Positions 8,478-17,533 are shown, counted from the stretch's first letter. The stretch: DNA of 39,814 bases from an uncultured Lentisphaerota bacterium (GCA_903896595.1 CAITYL010000244.1:1-39814); one strand, 5' to 3'. The notes: generated from the letters alone by a model not told the origin. Numbers and translations: made by a program.

Positions 8478-9482
8478 TTACTGGCCCACGCGGGCGGCGT
8501 ACTCGGCCAGGAGGCGAAGATACGTGTGGTACTGCGCCAGGGAGACGCCGGGCGGAGTCTGGTGATCGACGGAAAGGATGCAGCCGCCCTGCCGCGCGAC
8601 CGGTAGCAGACGCTCAAACTCGGCGCGCATGGCCGTTTCGCCCCGGGGCATGGTCATCTTGTCGAAACCGCCAATGAATTTCAGCCGCGGATGGCGTTCG
8701 CGCAACCGGCCGAGATCGACCCCGGCCTGCCGTTCCAGGGGGAGAATGCCCTCAATTCCGGCGTTGAGGAACCATGGGGCGGGCTCCTCGATCTGGCCGT
8801 CGGAGTCCACAATGGGGAGAATGCCGTGCTCCTTCAGGACCGGCACGACCTGGCGGTAATACGGCAGCAGAAAGTCGTCGAACAGCCCTTGGGACAGCAT
8901 GGGGCCGTGGTTGTAACTGAGGTCCTCGGCAAAGGTCATGAAATCGGGGGAGCAGACCGCCGTGAGTGGCTCAAGCACGCGCCGGTGCCAGTCCGCCAGG
9001 TCCTGGTTGATTTGGTGCAGCAGTTCCGGCTGGTCGTAGAAGGCATAGAGGTGTTCCGCAATCCCCAGCAACCGGCGCGGGAACCAGAAAAAACCTTCCA
9101 GCGTGATCCAAAAGACGCACTCGCCACGGCGCTGTTCTTCGCCATAACGCCGCCATGTGTTGAGGCGTTCCTGGTCCGGCATGGGATAGAGGAACGGACG
9201 GATTCGCAAGTACTCGTCCATGGAGCGGACGAGGGGAGCGCCATGGTGCTCCGGTTCCGGCAGCCCCGGTTTGCCGGCGCCGAACCAGTCTTGATAATAC
9301 AGGTCGAGGCCGAAATGGCGGTAGAGGTCGTAGCGGTCGCTGACCGGCAGCCCCTCGCCCTGCCAGCGCTCCACGGTCTTGTCCCACCAGCAGGCCCACT
9401 CGATCATGGGCATGCGGTCGACCGGCTGAAAGGCCATGGTGGCACGGAAACGGTCGCGAACGGTCATGGGGGCGGTGGGCAT
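8478..9482 (-). CDS. Uroporphyrinogen decarboxylase (URO-D) family protein
   Basis: The 334-residue product opens with 'MTVRDRFRATMAFQPVDRMP', the typical start of URO-D family TIM-barrel proteins. It continues with 'FMTFAEDLSYNHGPMLSQ', 'VVPVLKEHGILPIVDSDGQI' and 'IEGILPLERQAGVDLGRLRE'. Family members include true HemE enzymes and corrinoid or methyl-transfer proteins of the MtaA/CmuA type. The Asp-containing 'DSDG' loop and the absence of the classical HemE N-terminal 'RQAGR' motif make the corrinoid/methyltransferase-like branch more likely than heme synthesis. No adjacent corrinoid protein is seen, so the substrate stays open. It is divergent from the AraC-type gene at 9959, which may regulate it. 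The start could be ATG 9482, with GGAG eight bases upstream, or ATG 9467. Confidence 0.8.
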   Translation of the reverse strand: MPTAPMTVRDRFRATMAFQPVDRMPMIEWACWWDKTVERWQGEGLPVSDRYDLYRHFGLDLYYQDWFGAGKPGLPEPEHHGAPLVRSMDEYLRIRPFLYPMPDQERLNTWRRYGEEQRRGECVFWITLEGFFWFPRRLLGIAEHLYAFYDQPELLHQINQDLADWHRRVLEPLTAVCSPDFMTFAEDLSYNHGPMLSQGLFDDFLLPYYRQVVPVLKEHGILPIVDSDGQIEEPAPWFLNAGIEGILPLERQAGVDLGRLRERHPRLKFIGGFDKMTMPRGETAMRAEFERLLPVARQGGCILSVDHQTPPGVSLAQYHTYLRLLAEYAARVGQ

Positions 9483-9588
9483 GGGGGAGGCTCCGGGGGG
9501 GAGTGATGAGTGCGGAATGCGGAGTGCGGAGTAACAAACAGTTAATTAATGCAGTGAAATCGGCTGCAAGATGCCCAAGATTTTAAAT

Positions 9589-9624
9589 CGAACATTCAAC
9601 ATCCAACGTTGGATGTTGTGTTCG
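9589..9624. repeat. Near-perfect palindrome in the divergent URO-D/araC spacer
   Basis: The arms CGAACATTCAACATCCAAC and GTTGGATGTTGTGTTCG meet at 9607/9608. The inner 11 bases pair perfectly and the outer part has one bulge. It may be an operator for the AraC protein or a dispersed hairpin repeat. No T-run follows, so it is not a clear terminator. Confidence 0.6.
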
Positions 9625-9724
9625 ATGTTCGGGTTTAAGGAGGGACAACTTTCCTGTAGGCATGGGCGTGCCGCCCGTGATGGGACGTGCCGGGAAGGGG
9701 TACACACACCATAAACGTTATACC

Positions 9725-9880
9725 GCGTTAGGGTGAAACATTAACTAAACCGCAGATTGCCGAATATTGAACCGCAGAATCTTGAGGTCGTTACTGTCCT
9801 TCGGCGGATTTCCTTCGTTATTCGGACCTCAATATTCGTCACTCTGCGGTTGCGAAAAACTCAAGTTTTCATCCTAACGC
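9725..9880. repeat. Long imperfect inverted repeat upstream of the AraC-type gene
   Basis: The ends are GCGTTAGG (9725) and CCTAACGC (9880). Inner matches are ACCGCAG (9749 and 9771) with CTGCGGT (9844), CGAATATTGA (9761) with TCAATATTCG (9829), and TGAGGTC (9783) with GACCTCA (9825). Arms of about 65 bases enclose a short centre. There is no coding capacity. Its size and closed ends suggest a MITE-like or REP-derived element rather than a simple operator. Confidence 0.55.
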
Positions 9881-9958
9881 AGTACACGGCATTGTCGCCG
9901 GTTCTTTTACACCATAGCCGAACGGACTATTTTATCCTTGGTAAAACCGCCAATTTTT

Positions 9959-10861
9959 ATGAAAAAAACGCCAATCTATCCGCATGAGCATCATAAACCC
10001 GCCAGCGATCCGCCGGCGCGACTGGGGGACTGGATCTTTCTGGATCCGGCCTCGCCGGTGCGGGTTTACCGGGTGACGACCCACGGCACGGCGTTGCATG
10101 GTCATGATTTTGTCGAACTGGTGTTCGTGCTCGGCGGGCACAGCCGGCATACGGCGGGCGGCGTGACGCACCGGCTGGAAGCGGGGCATTTCTTTGTGGT
10201 GGCCGGAGACCAGACGCACCTTTACGACGAGACCGCGGCGCTGCAGGTGATCAATCTGCTCATCCGCAACTCCTTCATCGCCACGCATCGGGACTTTCTC
10301 GCCGGCGTGCCGGGGTATGCCGCGGTGTTCGCCGCGGACGACGGGCCGTTTTCTTTGCCGCGCCGGCTGACCACCGCGGAGTTGCGCGCCAGCCTGGAAC
10401 TGGTGGAACATCTTGAGCAGGAAGGCGTGGGACGGACGCCGGGCTATGTCCGCCAGCAGGAGGCGTGGCTGCTGGCCCTGATCGTGCAACTGTGCCGGTT
10501 CGCCACCCAGCCACGCCCGATGACGGCGGGCGCCCGGGTGCGCCTGGCCCCGGTGCTGGCGTGGCTGGAACAGCACCTTGAGGCCGACGTGCCGTTGTCC
10601 GAACTGGCGGCACGGGCGCACCTGTCCGAGCGCTCGCTGCTGCGGCATTTCCGCACCGCCACCGGACTGACCCCGCACCAGTACCTGCTGCGGTTGCGGC
10701 TGAATCAGGCGGCGCGCCTGCTGCGCGAGAGCGACGCCAGTATTGCCGACATCGCCTGGCGCTGCGGTTTTCGCGACAGCAATCATTTTTCGTACCAGTT
10801 CCACCGGCGGATGGGCTGCCGCGCCACCGCCTTCCGCCGCGAGCCCGGCAGTGTGGCGTGA
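9959..10861 (+). CDS. AraC-family transcriptional regulator with cupin domain
   Basis: A 300-residue regulator. Residues 20-120 form the cupin sensing domain, with 'HGHDFVELVFVLGGHSRHT' and 'LEAGHFFVVAGDQTH'. The C-terminal 100 residues carry two helix-turn-helix motifs: 'PLSELAARAHLSERSLLRHF' and 'SIADIAWRCGFRDSNHFSYQ'. The tail 'FHRRMGCRATAFRRE' is the usual AraC ending. Such proteins sense sugars or related small molecules and activate neighbouring operons. The divergent URO-D-family gene 476 bases away is the obvious target candidate. I take ATG 9959 as the start; a TTG seven codons upstream is in frame but has no ribosome site. No downstream partner gene is close, since the next gene starts about 300 bases on. 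Confidence 0.88.
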   Translation: MKKTPIYPHEHHKPASDPPARLGDWIFLDPASPVRVYRVTTHGTALHGHDFVELVFVLGGHSRHTAGGVTHRLEAGHFFVVAGDQTHLYDETAALQVINLLIRNSFIATHRDFLAGVPGYAAVFAADDGPFSLPRRLTTAELRASLELVEHLEQEGVGRTPGYVRQQEAWLLALIVQLCRFATQPRPMTAGARVRLAPVLAWLEQHLEADVPLSELAARAHLSERSLLRHFRTATGLTPHQYLLRLRLNQAARLLRESDASIADIAWRCGFRDSNHFSYQFHRRMGCRATAFRREPGSVA

Positions 10862-11021
10862 AGGGCGCGGGTTGAACAACCGACTAAAAACGAGCAATTG
10901 ATCTTTGTGTTCTTTGCGTTCTTTGTGGTAGAACAAAGAATCAATTTTGAACTTTAATTGGAATAAGGGCGGAAGAGAGCTGACGTGGACGCGGTGGACG
11001 GTGTGGCCGCCCCGTTTCGGT

Positions 11022-11058
11022 GTCCGTGTGAGTCCGTGCCCGTCCGTGTGAGTCCGTG
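11022..11058. repeat. Tandem 20-base direct repeat
   Basis: GTCCGTGTGAGTCCGTG occurs at 11022 and again at 11042, an exact 20-base period. It lies in the spacer 10862-11157 upstream of the AddB-like gene. The rest of that spacer shows low-complexity phrases such as AAAGAACGCAAAGAACACAA on the minus strand and no gene. I see no clear promoter. Confidence 0.55.
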
Positions 11059-11157
11059 GCGGCCGACCACCCGCCATTTTTCTCGATGGAGGGAACCCAT
11101 TTGAAGGCTTATACTGGCCGCATAGTTAGACTGTAGGCTGTAAGGAAAAAAATTTCC

Positions 11158-14157
11158 ATGGCGTTGGAACGGATTTTTTGGGGCTGGCGGCGGGACGCGG
11201 TGTCGGCGGCAGTGGCGCAGCTCACCGCGGGCTGGCGCGGCGGGGTGCTGGAGCTGGACAGTTGCCTGGCGGTGGTGCCGACACGGCAGGCGGGCCGGCT
11301 GTTGCGCGAGGCGCTGGCGGTGTTCGCGCATGAGCACAACTGCGGGGTGCTGCCGCCGCACGTGGTCCTGCCGGAACGCTTTCTGGAGACGCCGGCCACC
11401 GGCGAGCCGCTGGCCTCGCCCGCCGAGCAGGCCGCCATGTTCATCGGGTTGCTGGAGAACGGGGCGGCGGCCGAGTATCCGAACCTGTTCCCGGAAACCG
11501 GCGCGGCAACCGCCGGCACGCGCTGGGCCATGGACGTGGCCCTGCTGCTGTGCGAACTCCGCACGGTTTTGGGCGAGAACGGGCTGCTGTTCCGGGATGT
11601 GCCGGAACGCCTGGCCCGGGAACTGGCCGCCTCGGACCACTGGGAACCGTTGCGCTGGGCCGATCTGGCCCGGCTGGAGGAACGCTACTTGCAACGCTTG
11701 CGCGGGCACGGCCGGCGCGATCCCAACCAGGCGCACCTGGCAGCGGCGGAACAGGCGCCTCTGCCCGACGGGGTGGACCGGATCATCGTGCTGGCGGTGC
11801 CGGACCCGCTGCCGCTGGCGGTGCGGGCGTGGGCGCGCCTGGCGGAACAGCTCCGTTTCGAGGTGTGCATTCACGCGCCGGAGACCGCGGCGGACGCCTT
11901 TGACGCCTGGGGCCGGCCGACCTTTGCCGGCTGGGGCCGGCGCGTGCTGGAGTTCGACGACCGGCAGGTCCGGCTCGCCGGCAAGCCGCGGGACCAGGCC
12001 GCAGGGGTGGCGGAATTGCTGGCCCCCGGCACGGCGCCGGGCGCGGTGGTGGTCGGCGTGCCGGACGAGGCGGTGGTGCCGCACCTGCGGCGGGTGCTGG
12101 CCGAGGACGGCCGCACGGTCCAGGACCCCGCCGGCGAATCCGTGGCCGCCCATGCGATGTTTCATCTGCTGCGCGATTTCTGCCGGCTGGCGACGGAGGA
12201 CGCCATGGAGGCGTTTGGCGACCTGCTGCGGCATCCAGACTGGCACGCGTATTTACAGGAACGGCTGTCCGGGGTCAGCGTCTGCCAGCTGCTGCGGGAG
12301 GCGGACCGGTTCCAGAACCGCCATTTGCCGGGAACCTTTTCCGAAGTGGTGGCCCGGCTGGCGGCGGCGGGCGAGGACCCGGCGGAATACCCGGTGCTGG
12401 CGCCGGTGGCGCGGGTGCTGCGGGAACGGGTGGCGCGCTTCGATGCCGGACATTTTGCGGAGTCCGCACGGGAATGGTTGCGGGAGATTTATGGCGGGCG
12501 CGCGCTACGGGCCGGCCGGCCGGAGGACACGGCGTTCACCGCGGTGGCGGGCGCGATCGAGGCGGGACTGGCACAGATCGCCTCGCCGGTGCTGGAGGGA
12601 TTGCCGGCGCGCGACCGGCTGGAATTGTTTCTGCGGCAAATGCGGAACGCCCGGTATTACCCGGAACCGGCGGCCGGCAGTCTGGAACTGGCGGGCTGGC
12701 TGGAACTGGCGTGGCATCCGGCGCCGCAACTCATTCTGACCGGGTTCAACGAGGGCTGCGTGCCCAGCTCGGTGGTCGGGCATCCATTTCTGCCCGACAC
12801 GGCACGCCGGGTGCTGGGACTATTGCACAACGATCAGCGGTTCGCCCGTGACGCCTTTCTCTTTGCCGGGTTGCTGGCGTGGCGGCGCCAGGCCGGCGGC
12901 GCGGTGCGGATCATTTTGGGCAAGACCAACGACGACGGCGACGTGCTGCGGCCGTCGCGCCTGCTGTTCCTCTGCCGGGACGACCAGTTGCCGGGGCGGG
13001 CGGCCCGTTTTTTTGCCGGCCTGCCCGCCAGCGGCACGGCGGCGGCGGCCTGGCAGCGCGCCTGGACGGTGACGCCGCGCCGGGTGGAACTGAAGGAGGG
13101 GTTGCGGGTCACGGACTTCAAGCCGTATCTCGAATGCCCGTTCCGCTTTTATCTCCAGCGCGTTTTGAAAATGGAGGCGTGCGACGACCGCAAGGCGGAG
13201 TTGGACGTCCGCGATTTCGGCAATCTCTGTCACCATGCGTTGGAGGCGTTTGCGAAAAGCGCGGTGCGGGACAGCGCGGATCCGGCCGAGATCACCGGCT
13301 TCCTGCTGGCGGCGGCCGAGGCGGAAATGGCACGGGTTTACGGACGGCAGCCGTCGGCGGCGCTGCTGATCCAGTTCGCGTCCGTGCGCCAGCGGCTGTC
13401 GCACGCCGCCCACGTCCAGGCGCGGCACCGGAGCGCCGGCTGGCGCATTCACCAGGCCGAGATCGACCTGGCGGGGTTGACGGTGGGCGGGGTGCCGGTG
13501 CGCGGCCGGATCGACCGGGTGGACCGGCATGAGGCGGACGGCCGCCTGCTGGTGCTGGACTACAAGACCGCCGACACCCCGGTGCACCCAGAAGACGCAC
13601 ACCTGAAAGCCGACCGCACCGCCGTTTCACCCGCCACCCCCCAACCGCCCAACCCCTCAACCCCCCAACCGCCCAACCCCTCAACCCCCCAACCCCTCAA
13701 CTCCACAACTCCACAACCCCACAACCCCACAACCCCACAACCCCTCAACCCCTCAACCACCGACCCCGCCTGGCGCTGGCTCATGGACGCCGCCTCCCCC
13801 CTGCCCCGGCGCTGGACCGACCTGCAACTACCGCTCTACGCCATCAGCCTGCGGCAGGAAGCCGGGGGCCGGCCGGTGACCGCCGCCTATTTCAATCTGC
13901 CCACGGCGGTTACGGATACCGCCATTGCCGTGTGGGAATTGACGCCCGCCGTTTTGGCGGGCGCGGAAACCTGCGCCGCCGGCGTGGCCGCCGCCATCCA
14001 GCGCCGCGAGTTTTGGCCGCCGGCGGACAAGGTCAAGTACGATGACACTTTCGCCACCCTCTTTTTCGGCACGGCGGCGGAGAGCGCGGCGCCCGGCGCC
14101 TTTTGCGAAGCGGTGGCCGATGCGACGGCGGCGAACACGGAAGGAAGCCGGGCATGA
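11158..14157 (+). CDS. addB: AddB-like helicase-nuclease subunit (PD-(D/E)XK nuclease)
   Basis: A 999-residue protein. The N-terminal two-thirds resemble the degenerate, non-ATPase helicase fold of AddB, opening with 'AVVPTRQAGRLLREAL'. The C-terminal nuclease domain starts at 'VTDFKPYLECPFRFYLQRVL'. It carries the active-site set 'GRIDRVDR...LVLDYKTA' (about 781-803) and 'DLQLPLYA' (about 887-894). With the partner at 14154 it should resect double-strand breaks for RecA-dependent repair. Two features are odd. A Pro/Thr/Asn-rich insert of about 50 residues (821-870), encoded by a minisatellite, splits the nuclease domain. The terminal Cys cluster that completes the AddB iron-sulphur site is missing: 'REFWPPADKVKYDDTF' stands where CxxC-like residues are usual. 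The stop overlaps the next start as ATGA, so the two are translationally coupled. Confidence 0.8.
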   Translation: MALERIFWGWRRDAVSAAVAQLTAGWRGGVLELDSCLAVVPTRQAGRLLREALAVFAHEHNCGVLPPHVVLPERFLETPATGEPLASPAEQAAMFIGLLENGAAAEYPNLFPETGAATAGTRWAMDVALLLCELRTVLGENGLLFRDVPERLARELAASDHWEPLRWADLARLEERYLQRLRGHGRRDPNQAHLAAAEQAPLPDGVDRIIVLAVPDPLPLAVRAWARLAEQLRFEVCIHAPETAADAFDAWGRPTFAGWGRRVLEFDDRQVRLAGKPRDQAAGVAELLAPGTAPGAVVVGVPDEAVVPHLRRVLAEDGRTVQDPAGESVAAHAMFHLLRDFCRLATEDAMEAFGDLLRHPDWHAYLQERLSGVSVCQLLREADRFQNRHLPGTFSEVVARLAAAGEDPAEYPVLAPVARVLRERVARFDAGHFAESAREWLREIYGGRALRAGRPEDTAFTAVAGAIEAGLAQIASPVLEGLPARDRLELFLRQMRNARYYPEPAAGSLELAGWLELAWHPAPQLILTGFNEGCVPSSVVGHPFLPDTARRVLGLLHNDQRFARDAFLFAGLLAWRRQAGGAVRIILGKTNDDGDVLRPSRLLFLCRDDQLPGRAARFFAGLPASGTAAAAWQRAWTVTPRRVELKEGLRVTDFKPYLECPFRFYLQRVLKMEACDDRKAELDVRDFGNLCHHALEAFAKSAVRDSADPAEITGFLLAAAEAEMARVYGRQPSAALLIQFASVRQRLSHAAHVQARHRSAGWRIHQAEIDLAGLTVGGVPVRGRIDRVDRHEADGRLLVLDYKTADTPVHPEDAHLKADRTAVSPATPQPPNPSTPQPPNPSTPQPLNSTTPQPHNPTTPQPLNPSTTDPAWRWLMDAASPLPRRWTDLQLPLYAISLRQEAGGRPVTAAYFNLPTAVTDTAIAVWELTPAVLAGAETCAAGVAAAIQRREFWPPADKVKYDDTFATLFFGTAAESAAPGAFCEAVADATAANTEGSRA
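13621..13766 (+). repeat. In-frame CCCAACCCCTCAA-type minisatellite inside the AddB-like gene
   Basis: The segment is built from units such as ACCGCCCAACCCCTCAA and CCACAACCCCACAA and is read as repeated (S/T)TPQPPNP-type peptides. It is nearly free of G on the plus strand, in contrast to the surrounding balanced GC-rich coding DNA. It keeps the reading frame. It lies between the catalytic Lys motif and the QLPLY motif, a position where a surface loop could tolerate it. Confidence 0.85.
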
Positions 14158-17100
14158 CCAGCGTGCCGCGTCATCAGGTCATTGCCGCCTCCGCCGGCTC
14201 GGGCAAGACGTTCCAACTGACCAACCGGGTCATCGCCCTGCTGGCCCGCGGCGTGGAACCGGAGCGCATTCTGGCACTGACCTTCAGCCGGGCCGCCGCC
14301 GGCGAGATTTTCGACACCATCATCACGCGGCTGGCCGCGGCGGCGGCGGACGCGGGACTGGCGCGGGCGCTGGCCGGCCACATTGGCGCGCCGGAAACGA
14401 CCGCCGAGATGTTCCGCGACCTGTTGCGCAACCTGCTCACCCGCATGCACCTGAGTCCGATCGGCACCCTGGACAGCTTTTTCGTGCGCATTCTCCAGGC
14501 GTTTCCCTTCGAGGCGGGCACCGGCGGCGCCTTCGGCATTCTCAGTGACGCGGAACTGCGGCGGGAACGCCGGGCCATCATTCGCGGCCTGCTCCGGCCC
14601 AACCCCGGCGACGGTCCCGGCCAGGCGGCGCAGCAGGAGTTCATCGAAGCGGTCAAGCGCGCCACCTTCGGCAAGGCGGAGAAGCGGCTGGGACCGCTGC
14701 TCGATGATTTCATCGGGCGGGCTTATGACGCCTTCCTGGCGACGCCGGACGGCGCCCGCTGGGGGCACGCCGACGCCATCTGGCCCGAGGGGTGTCCCTG
14801 GCCGCTGGCCGGCGGGGACGCCCGCGCCGAGGTCGGGCGGTTGCGCGCGGCGCTCGCGGAAATGCGGGACGGCGGCCGCGTGACCGATGCGCAGCTCGGC
14901 GCGCTGGAGGCGTTTCTCGAACCGGCGGAAAGCTTCACGCCGCACGCCGTCCTGGGCAAGGCCGCCGAACCGTTTTTCCTGAAATTCCTGGAGGCGCTGG
15001 AGGCGTTGGAACTGGGGAACGCCGAGATCGTGATTGCCCGTGGACGGGTGGCGTTTTCCCCGGCCGCCTGCGCCGCCGCCGCCCGGGTGGTGCGCCACGT
15101 GGTGGCCTGCCTGCTGATGAACAAGCTGGAGAGCACGCGGGGGGTGTTCGGGGTGCTGGAGCAGTACGGCCGGGAATACGACCACCGCCTGCGCCGCGCG
15201 GGCCGGCTGACTTTTGCCGATGTGCAATACCTGCTGGCCGGCGGTGCGGGCGGCCCGGAACTGGACGCGCGCCGGCTGAACCTGGAGTACCGGCTCGACG
15301 CCAAGTTCGACCATTGGGCGCTGGACGAGTTTCAGGACACCTCGCGCCAGCAGTGGCGGATCATCCACAACCTGGTGGACGAGGTCATCCAGTCCGCGGA
15401 CGGGGTCCGCAGCCTGTTCCTGGTCGGTGACGTCAAGCAGGCGATCTACGGCTGGCGCGGCGGCGACGCCGACCTGATGAGCAACATTCTGGAGCAGTAT
15501 AATCCGCCGGGCGCGCCGCCGCTGCTGAACGTGCTGCCGCTGAACCAGTCCCAGCGTTCCTCGCCGGTGATCATCCGCCTGGTCAACCAGGTCTTTCGGG
15601 ACTTGGACGCGTCCGGCCTGCCCGCCGGCGCCCTGGCGCGCTGGCGCCGGCACTGGGGTGAGCATGAGGCCGCCAAGGCCGCCATGCCCGGACATGCGGC
15701 GTTTTACGAACTGCCGCGCACCGCCGGACGCGCCACGGCGGCGGCGGACAGCCAAAGCCGCCATCAGGCGGTGGCGGAACGCCTGCTGGCAGTGCGCCCT
15801 TGGGAGCGCCGCCTGACCGCCGCCGTGCTGGTGCGCACCAACGACAGCGGCCGGGCCGTGGTGGATGTGTTGCGCGGCCAGGGCATTCCCGCCTCCTGGT
15901 TCGGCGAGGAAACCCTGGGCGACAATCCCGCCGTCACCGCCGTGCTGGCGCTGCTCAAGGCCGCCGCGCATCCGGCCGACAGCTTTGCCTGGGAACATCT
16001 GATGATGACGCCGCTGGCCGCGCTGGTGCGGGGGACGCGGGAGGCGTTCACCCGGACGCTGCTGACGGAGCTGCACCGGGACGGCTTTGAGCCCGTCCTG
16101 CGCCGGTGGTGCCGGCAAATCAAGACGACCACCGCGCTGGACCCGTTCAGTTCCGGACGGCTGGACGAATTGCTGGTGGCCGCCCAGGAGTTTGACGCCG
16201 GCGGCACCGTGGCCGTGCCGGACTTCCTTGAGTTCGCCCTGGGCTGGCGGGTGCAAGTGCCGCCGGCGGAGCGGACCGTCCAGGTCATGACCATCCACAA
16301 GAGCAAGGGACTCGGCTTCGACCTGGTGTTTCTGCCCGACTTGCAGAGCACGGATATCGCCGGGGAGCGCCGGATCGAGCTGGGCGTCCAGTACGACGCC
16401 CTCCATGAGCCGGAATGGGTGCTGGAAATGCCCAAAAAGGATGTGGCCCGGGCCGATGCGGCCCTCCGCCGCCGGCTGACCGCCGGCGAGGAGGCCCGCG
16501 CCTATGAATCGCTGTGCGTGCTGTACGTGGCCCTGACCCGGGCCAAGCACAGCCTGACCATTATCACGACCCAAACGGCGGAACGCTCGGAATCGGTGTC
16601 GCTGGCCAAGATCCTGCGGAGCGCCCTGGTGCCCGGCGACGAAAGCGCGCCGGTGGCGAAGAAAACGGGAAAGAAAAAGGCCACGCCCGCCGATGCCGGA
16701 AGCGCAACCGAACCGGCCGAAAGCCCAGGACTGCCGCCGCCGGCGGACGCCGCCACCGCGCCCCTGCCGCCGGCCTTGTTTGAGGACGGCGCCACCGCCT
16801 GGTATGAGCAGTTGCCGCCCAAGGCGCCGGAAACGCCGGCGCCCGGCCTGGAACCGCTGCCGCCGGCGGGGCCGGTGCGGCCGCGTTTTCCCCGGCGGCT
16901 GCCGTCGCAGCCCGCGGAAACCGAGGCGACCGCCGGCGCCCTGTTCGCGCCCGAGGCGGGTCGGGGCCGCGACTTCGGCAGCGCCATTCATGCGCTGTTC
17001 CAGCAAATGGAGTGGTGGGCGCCGGGCCGGGCGGAGGCGATTGTCGCGGCCTGGAAAACCGCCCAGGCCGCCACACCGGCGGCGATGCTGGCGGAGATGG

Positions 17101-17465
17101 AGGCGGTGTGGCTGGCCGCCCTGCGCACCCCCGAGATCCGCGCCAGCCTGACGCGCCCCGCCGGGCCGTGCTGGCTGTGGCGGGAGAAAAGTTTCGAGGT
17201 GATTCTGGACGGCGCCTGGGTCTCGGGCGCCTTTGACCGCGTGGTGGTGCAACTGGACGCGGCCGGCCGGCCGCGAGCGGCCGTCATTCTTGACTACAAG
17301 AGCAACCAGGTCCGCGAGGAGAGCGATCTGGAAACGCTGGCCGGAGGCTACCGCCCGCAAATGACCCTCTACCGCCAGGCCCTGGCGCGGATTTTGGGGA
17401 TCAAAAGCGACGCCATTGCCGTGCAGCTGCTGTTCCTCCGCGCCCGCCGCCTGGTAGCGGTGTGA
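14154..17465 (+). CDS. addA: AddA-like UvrD-family helicase-nuclease
   Basis: A 1103-residue superfamily 1 helicase with a C-terminal nuclease. The motifs appear in order: Walker A 'AASAGSGKTFQLTNR' (residues 10-24), Ia 'ILALTFSRAAAGEI', Walker B 'LDEFQDTSRQQW', III 'LVGDVKQAIYGWRGGDA', IV 'LNQSQRSSPVII', V 'VMTIHKSKGLGFDLV' and VI 'LYVALTRAKHSL'. A Pro/Ala-rich linker (about 840-930) leads to a PD-(D/E)XK nuclease with 'GRDFGSAIHALF', 'SGAFDRVV', 'VILDYKSNQV' and 'QMTLYRQAL'. The complex unwinds and trims double-strand break ends. The length fits the AddA/RecB family. The start ATG overlaps the AddB-like stop; no ribosome site is needed beyond coupling. Both nuclease domains keep their catalytic residues, as in AddAB rather than RecBCD. 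A very long open frame on the opposite strand is a GC-composition shadow. Confidence 0.88.
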   Translation: MTSVPRHQVIAASAGSGKTFQLTNRVIALLARGVEPERILALTFSRAAAGEIFDTIITRLAAAAADAGLARALAGHIGAPETTAEMFRDLLRNLLTRMHLSPIGTLDSFFVRILQAFPFEAGTGGAFGILSDAELRRERRAIIRGLLRPNPGDGPGQAAQQEFIEAVKRATFGKAEKRLGPLLDDFIGRAYDAFLATPDGARWGHADAIWPEGCPWPLAGGDARAEVGRLRAALAEMRDGGRVTDAQLGALEAFLEPAESFTPHAVLGKAAEPFFLKFLEALEALELGNAEIVIARGRVAFSPAACAAAARVVRHVVACLLMNKLESTRGVFGVLEQYGREYDHRLRRAGRLTFADVQYLLAGGAGGPELDARRLNLEYRLDAKFDHWALDEFQDTSRQQWRIIHNLVDEVIQSADGVRSLFLVGDVKQAIYGWRGGDADLMSNILEQYNPPGAPPLLNVLPLNQSQRSSPVIIRLVNQVFRDLDASGLPAGALARWRRHWGEHEAAKAAMPGHAAFYELPRTAGRATAAADSQSRHQAVAERLLAVRPWERRLTAAVLVRTNDSGRAVVDVLRGQGIPASWFGEETLGDNPAVTAVLALLKAAAHPADSFAWEHLMMTPLAALVRGTREAFTRTLLTELHRDGFEPVLRRWCRQIKTTTALDPFSSGRLDELLVAAQEFDAGGTVAVPDFLEFALGWRVQVPPAERTVQVMTIHKSKGLGFDLVFLPDLQSTDIAGERRIELGVQYDALHEPEWVLEMPKKDVARADAALRRRLTAGEEARAYESLCVLYVALTRAKHSLTIITTQTAERSESVSLAKILRSALVPGDESAPVAKKTGKKKATPADAGSATEPAESPGLPPPADAATAPLPPALFEDGATAWYEQLPPKAPETPAPGLEPLPPAGPVRPRFPRRLPSQPAETEATAGALFAPEAGRGRDFGSAIHALFQQMEWWAPGRAEAIVAAWKTAQAATPAAMLAEMEAVWLAALRTPEIRASLTRPAGPCWLWREKSFEVILDGAWVSGAFDRVVVQLDAAGRPRAAVILDYKSNQVREESDLETLAGGYRPQMTLYRQALARILGIKSDAIAVQLLFLRARRLVAV

Positions 17466-17502
17466 CTGGACTAGTTCAGAAGATGTGCATGACACTTGTG
17501 TT

Positions 17503-17533
17503 GGGGCCACCCTTTTGAAAAAGGGTGCTCCCC
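17503..17533 (+). terminator. Hairpin 38 bases after the AddA-like stop
   Basis: The stem ACCCTTTT/AAAAGGGT is separated by GA and extended by flanking GGGG and CCCC with one mismatch. It is positioned to end the two-gene helicase operon. No T-run follows, so intrinsic termination is uncertain. It could instead be a dispersed hairpin repeat. Confidence 0.4.

Noticed and set aside
8478-9482. HemE of heme synthesis
   Set aside because: The N-terminal RQAGR-type motif of true uroporphyrinogen decarboxylase is absent and no other heme genes are nearby.
13621-13766. CRISPR-like array
   Set aside because: Units are short and contiguous with no spacers and no cas genes; it is a coding minisatellite.
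11158-17465. Anti-phage helicase-nuclease system
   Set aside because: The two proteins carry the standard AddB/AddA layout with ATGA overlap and are best explained as housekeeping recombination repair.
13887-17510. A 1207-codon open frame on the minus strand opposite the AddA-like gene
   Set aside because: It is a composition shadow: GC-rich codons on the plus strand suppress stops on the other strand. The plus-strand frame has all helicase motifs; the shadow is Arg/Gly/Gln-rich with no domain.
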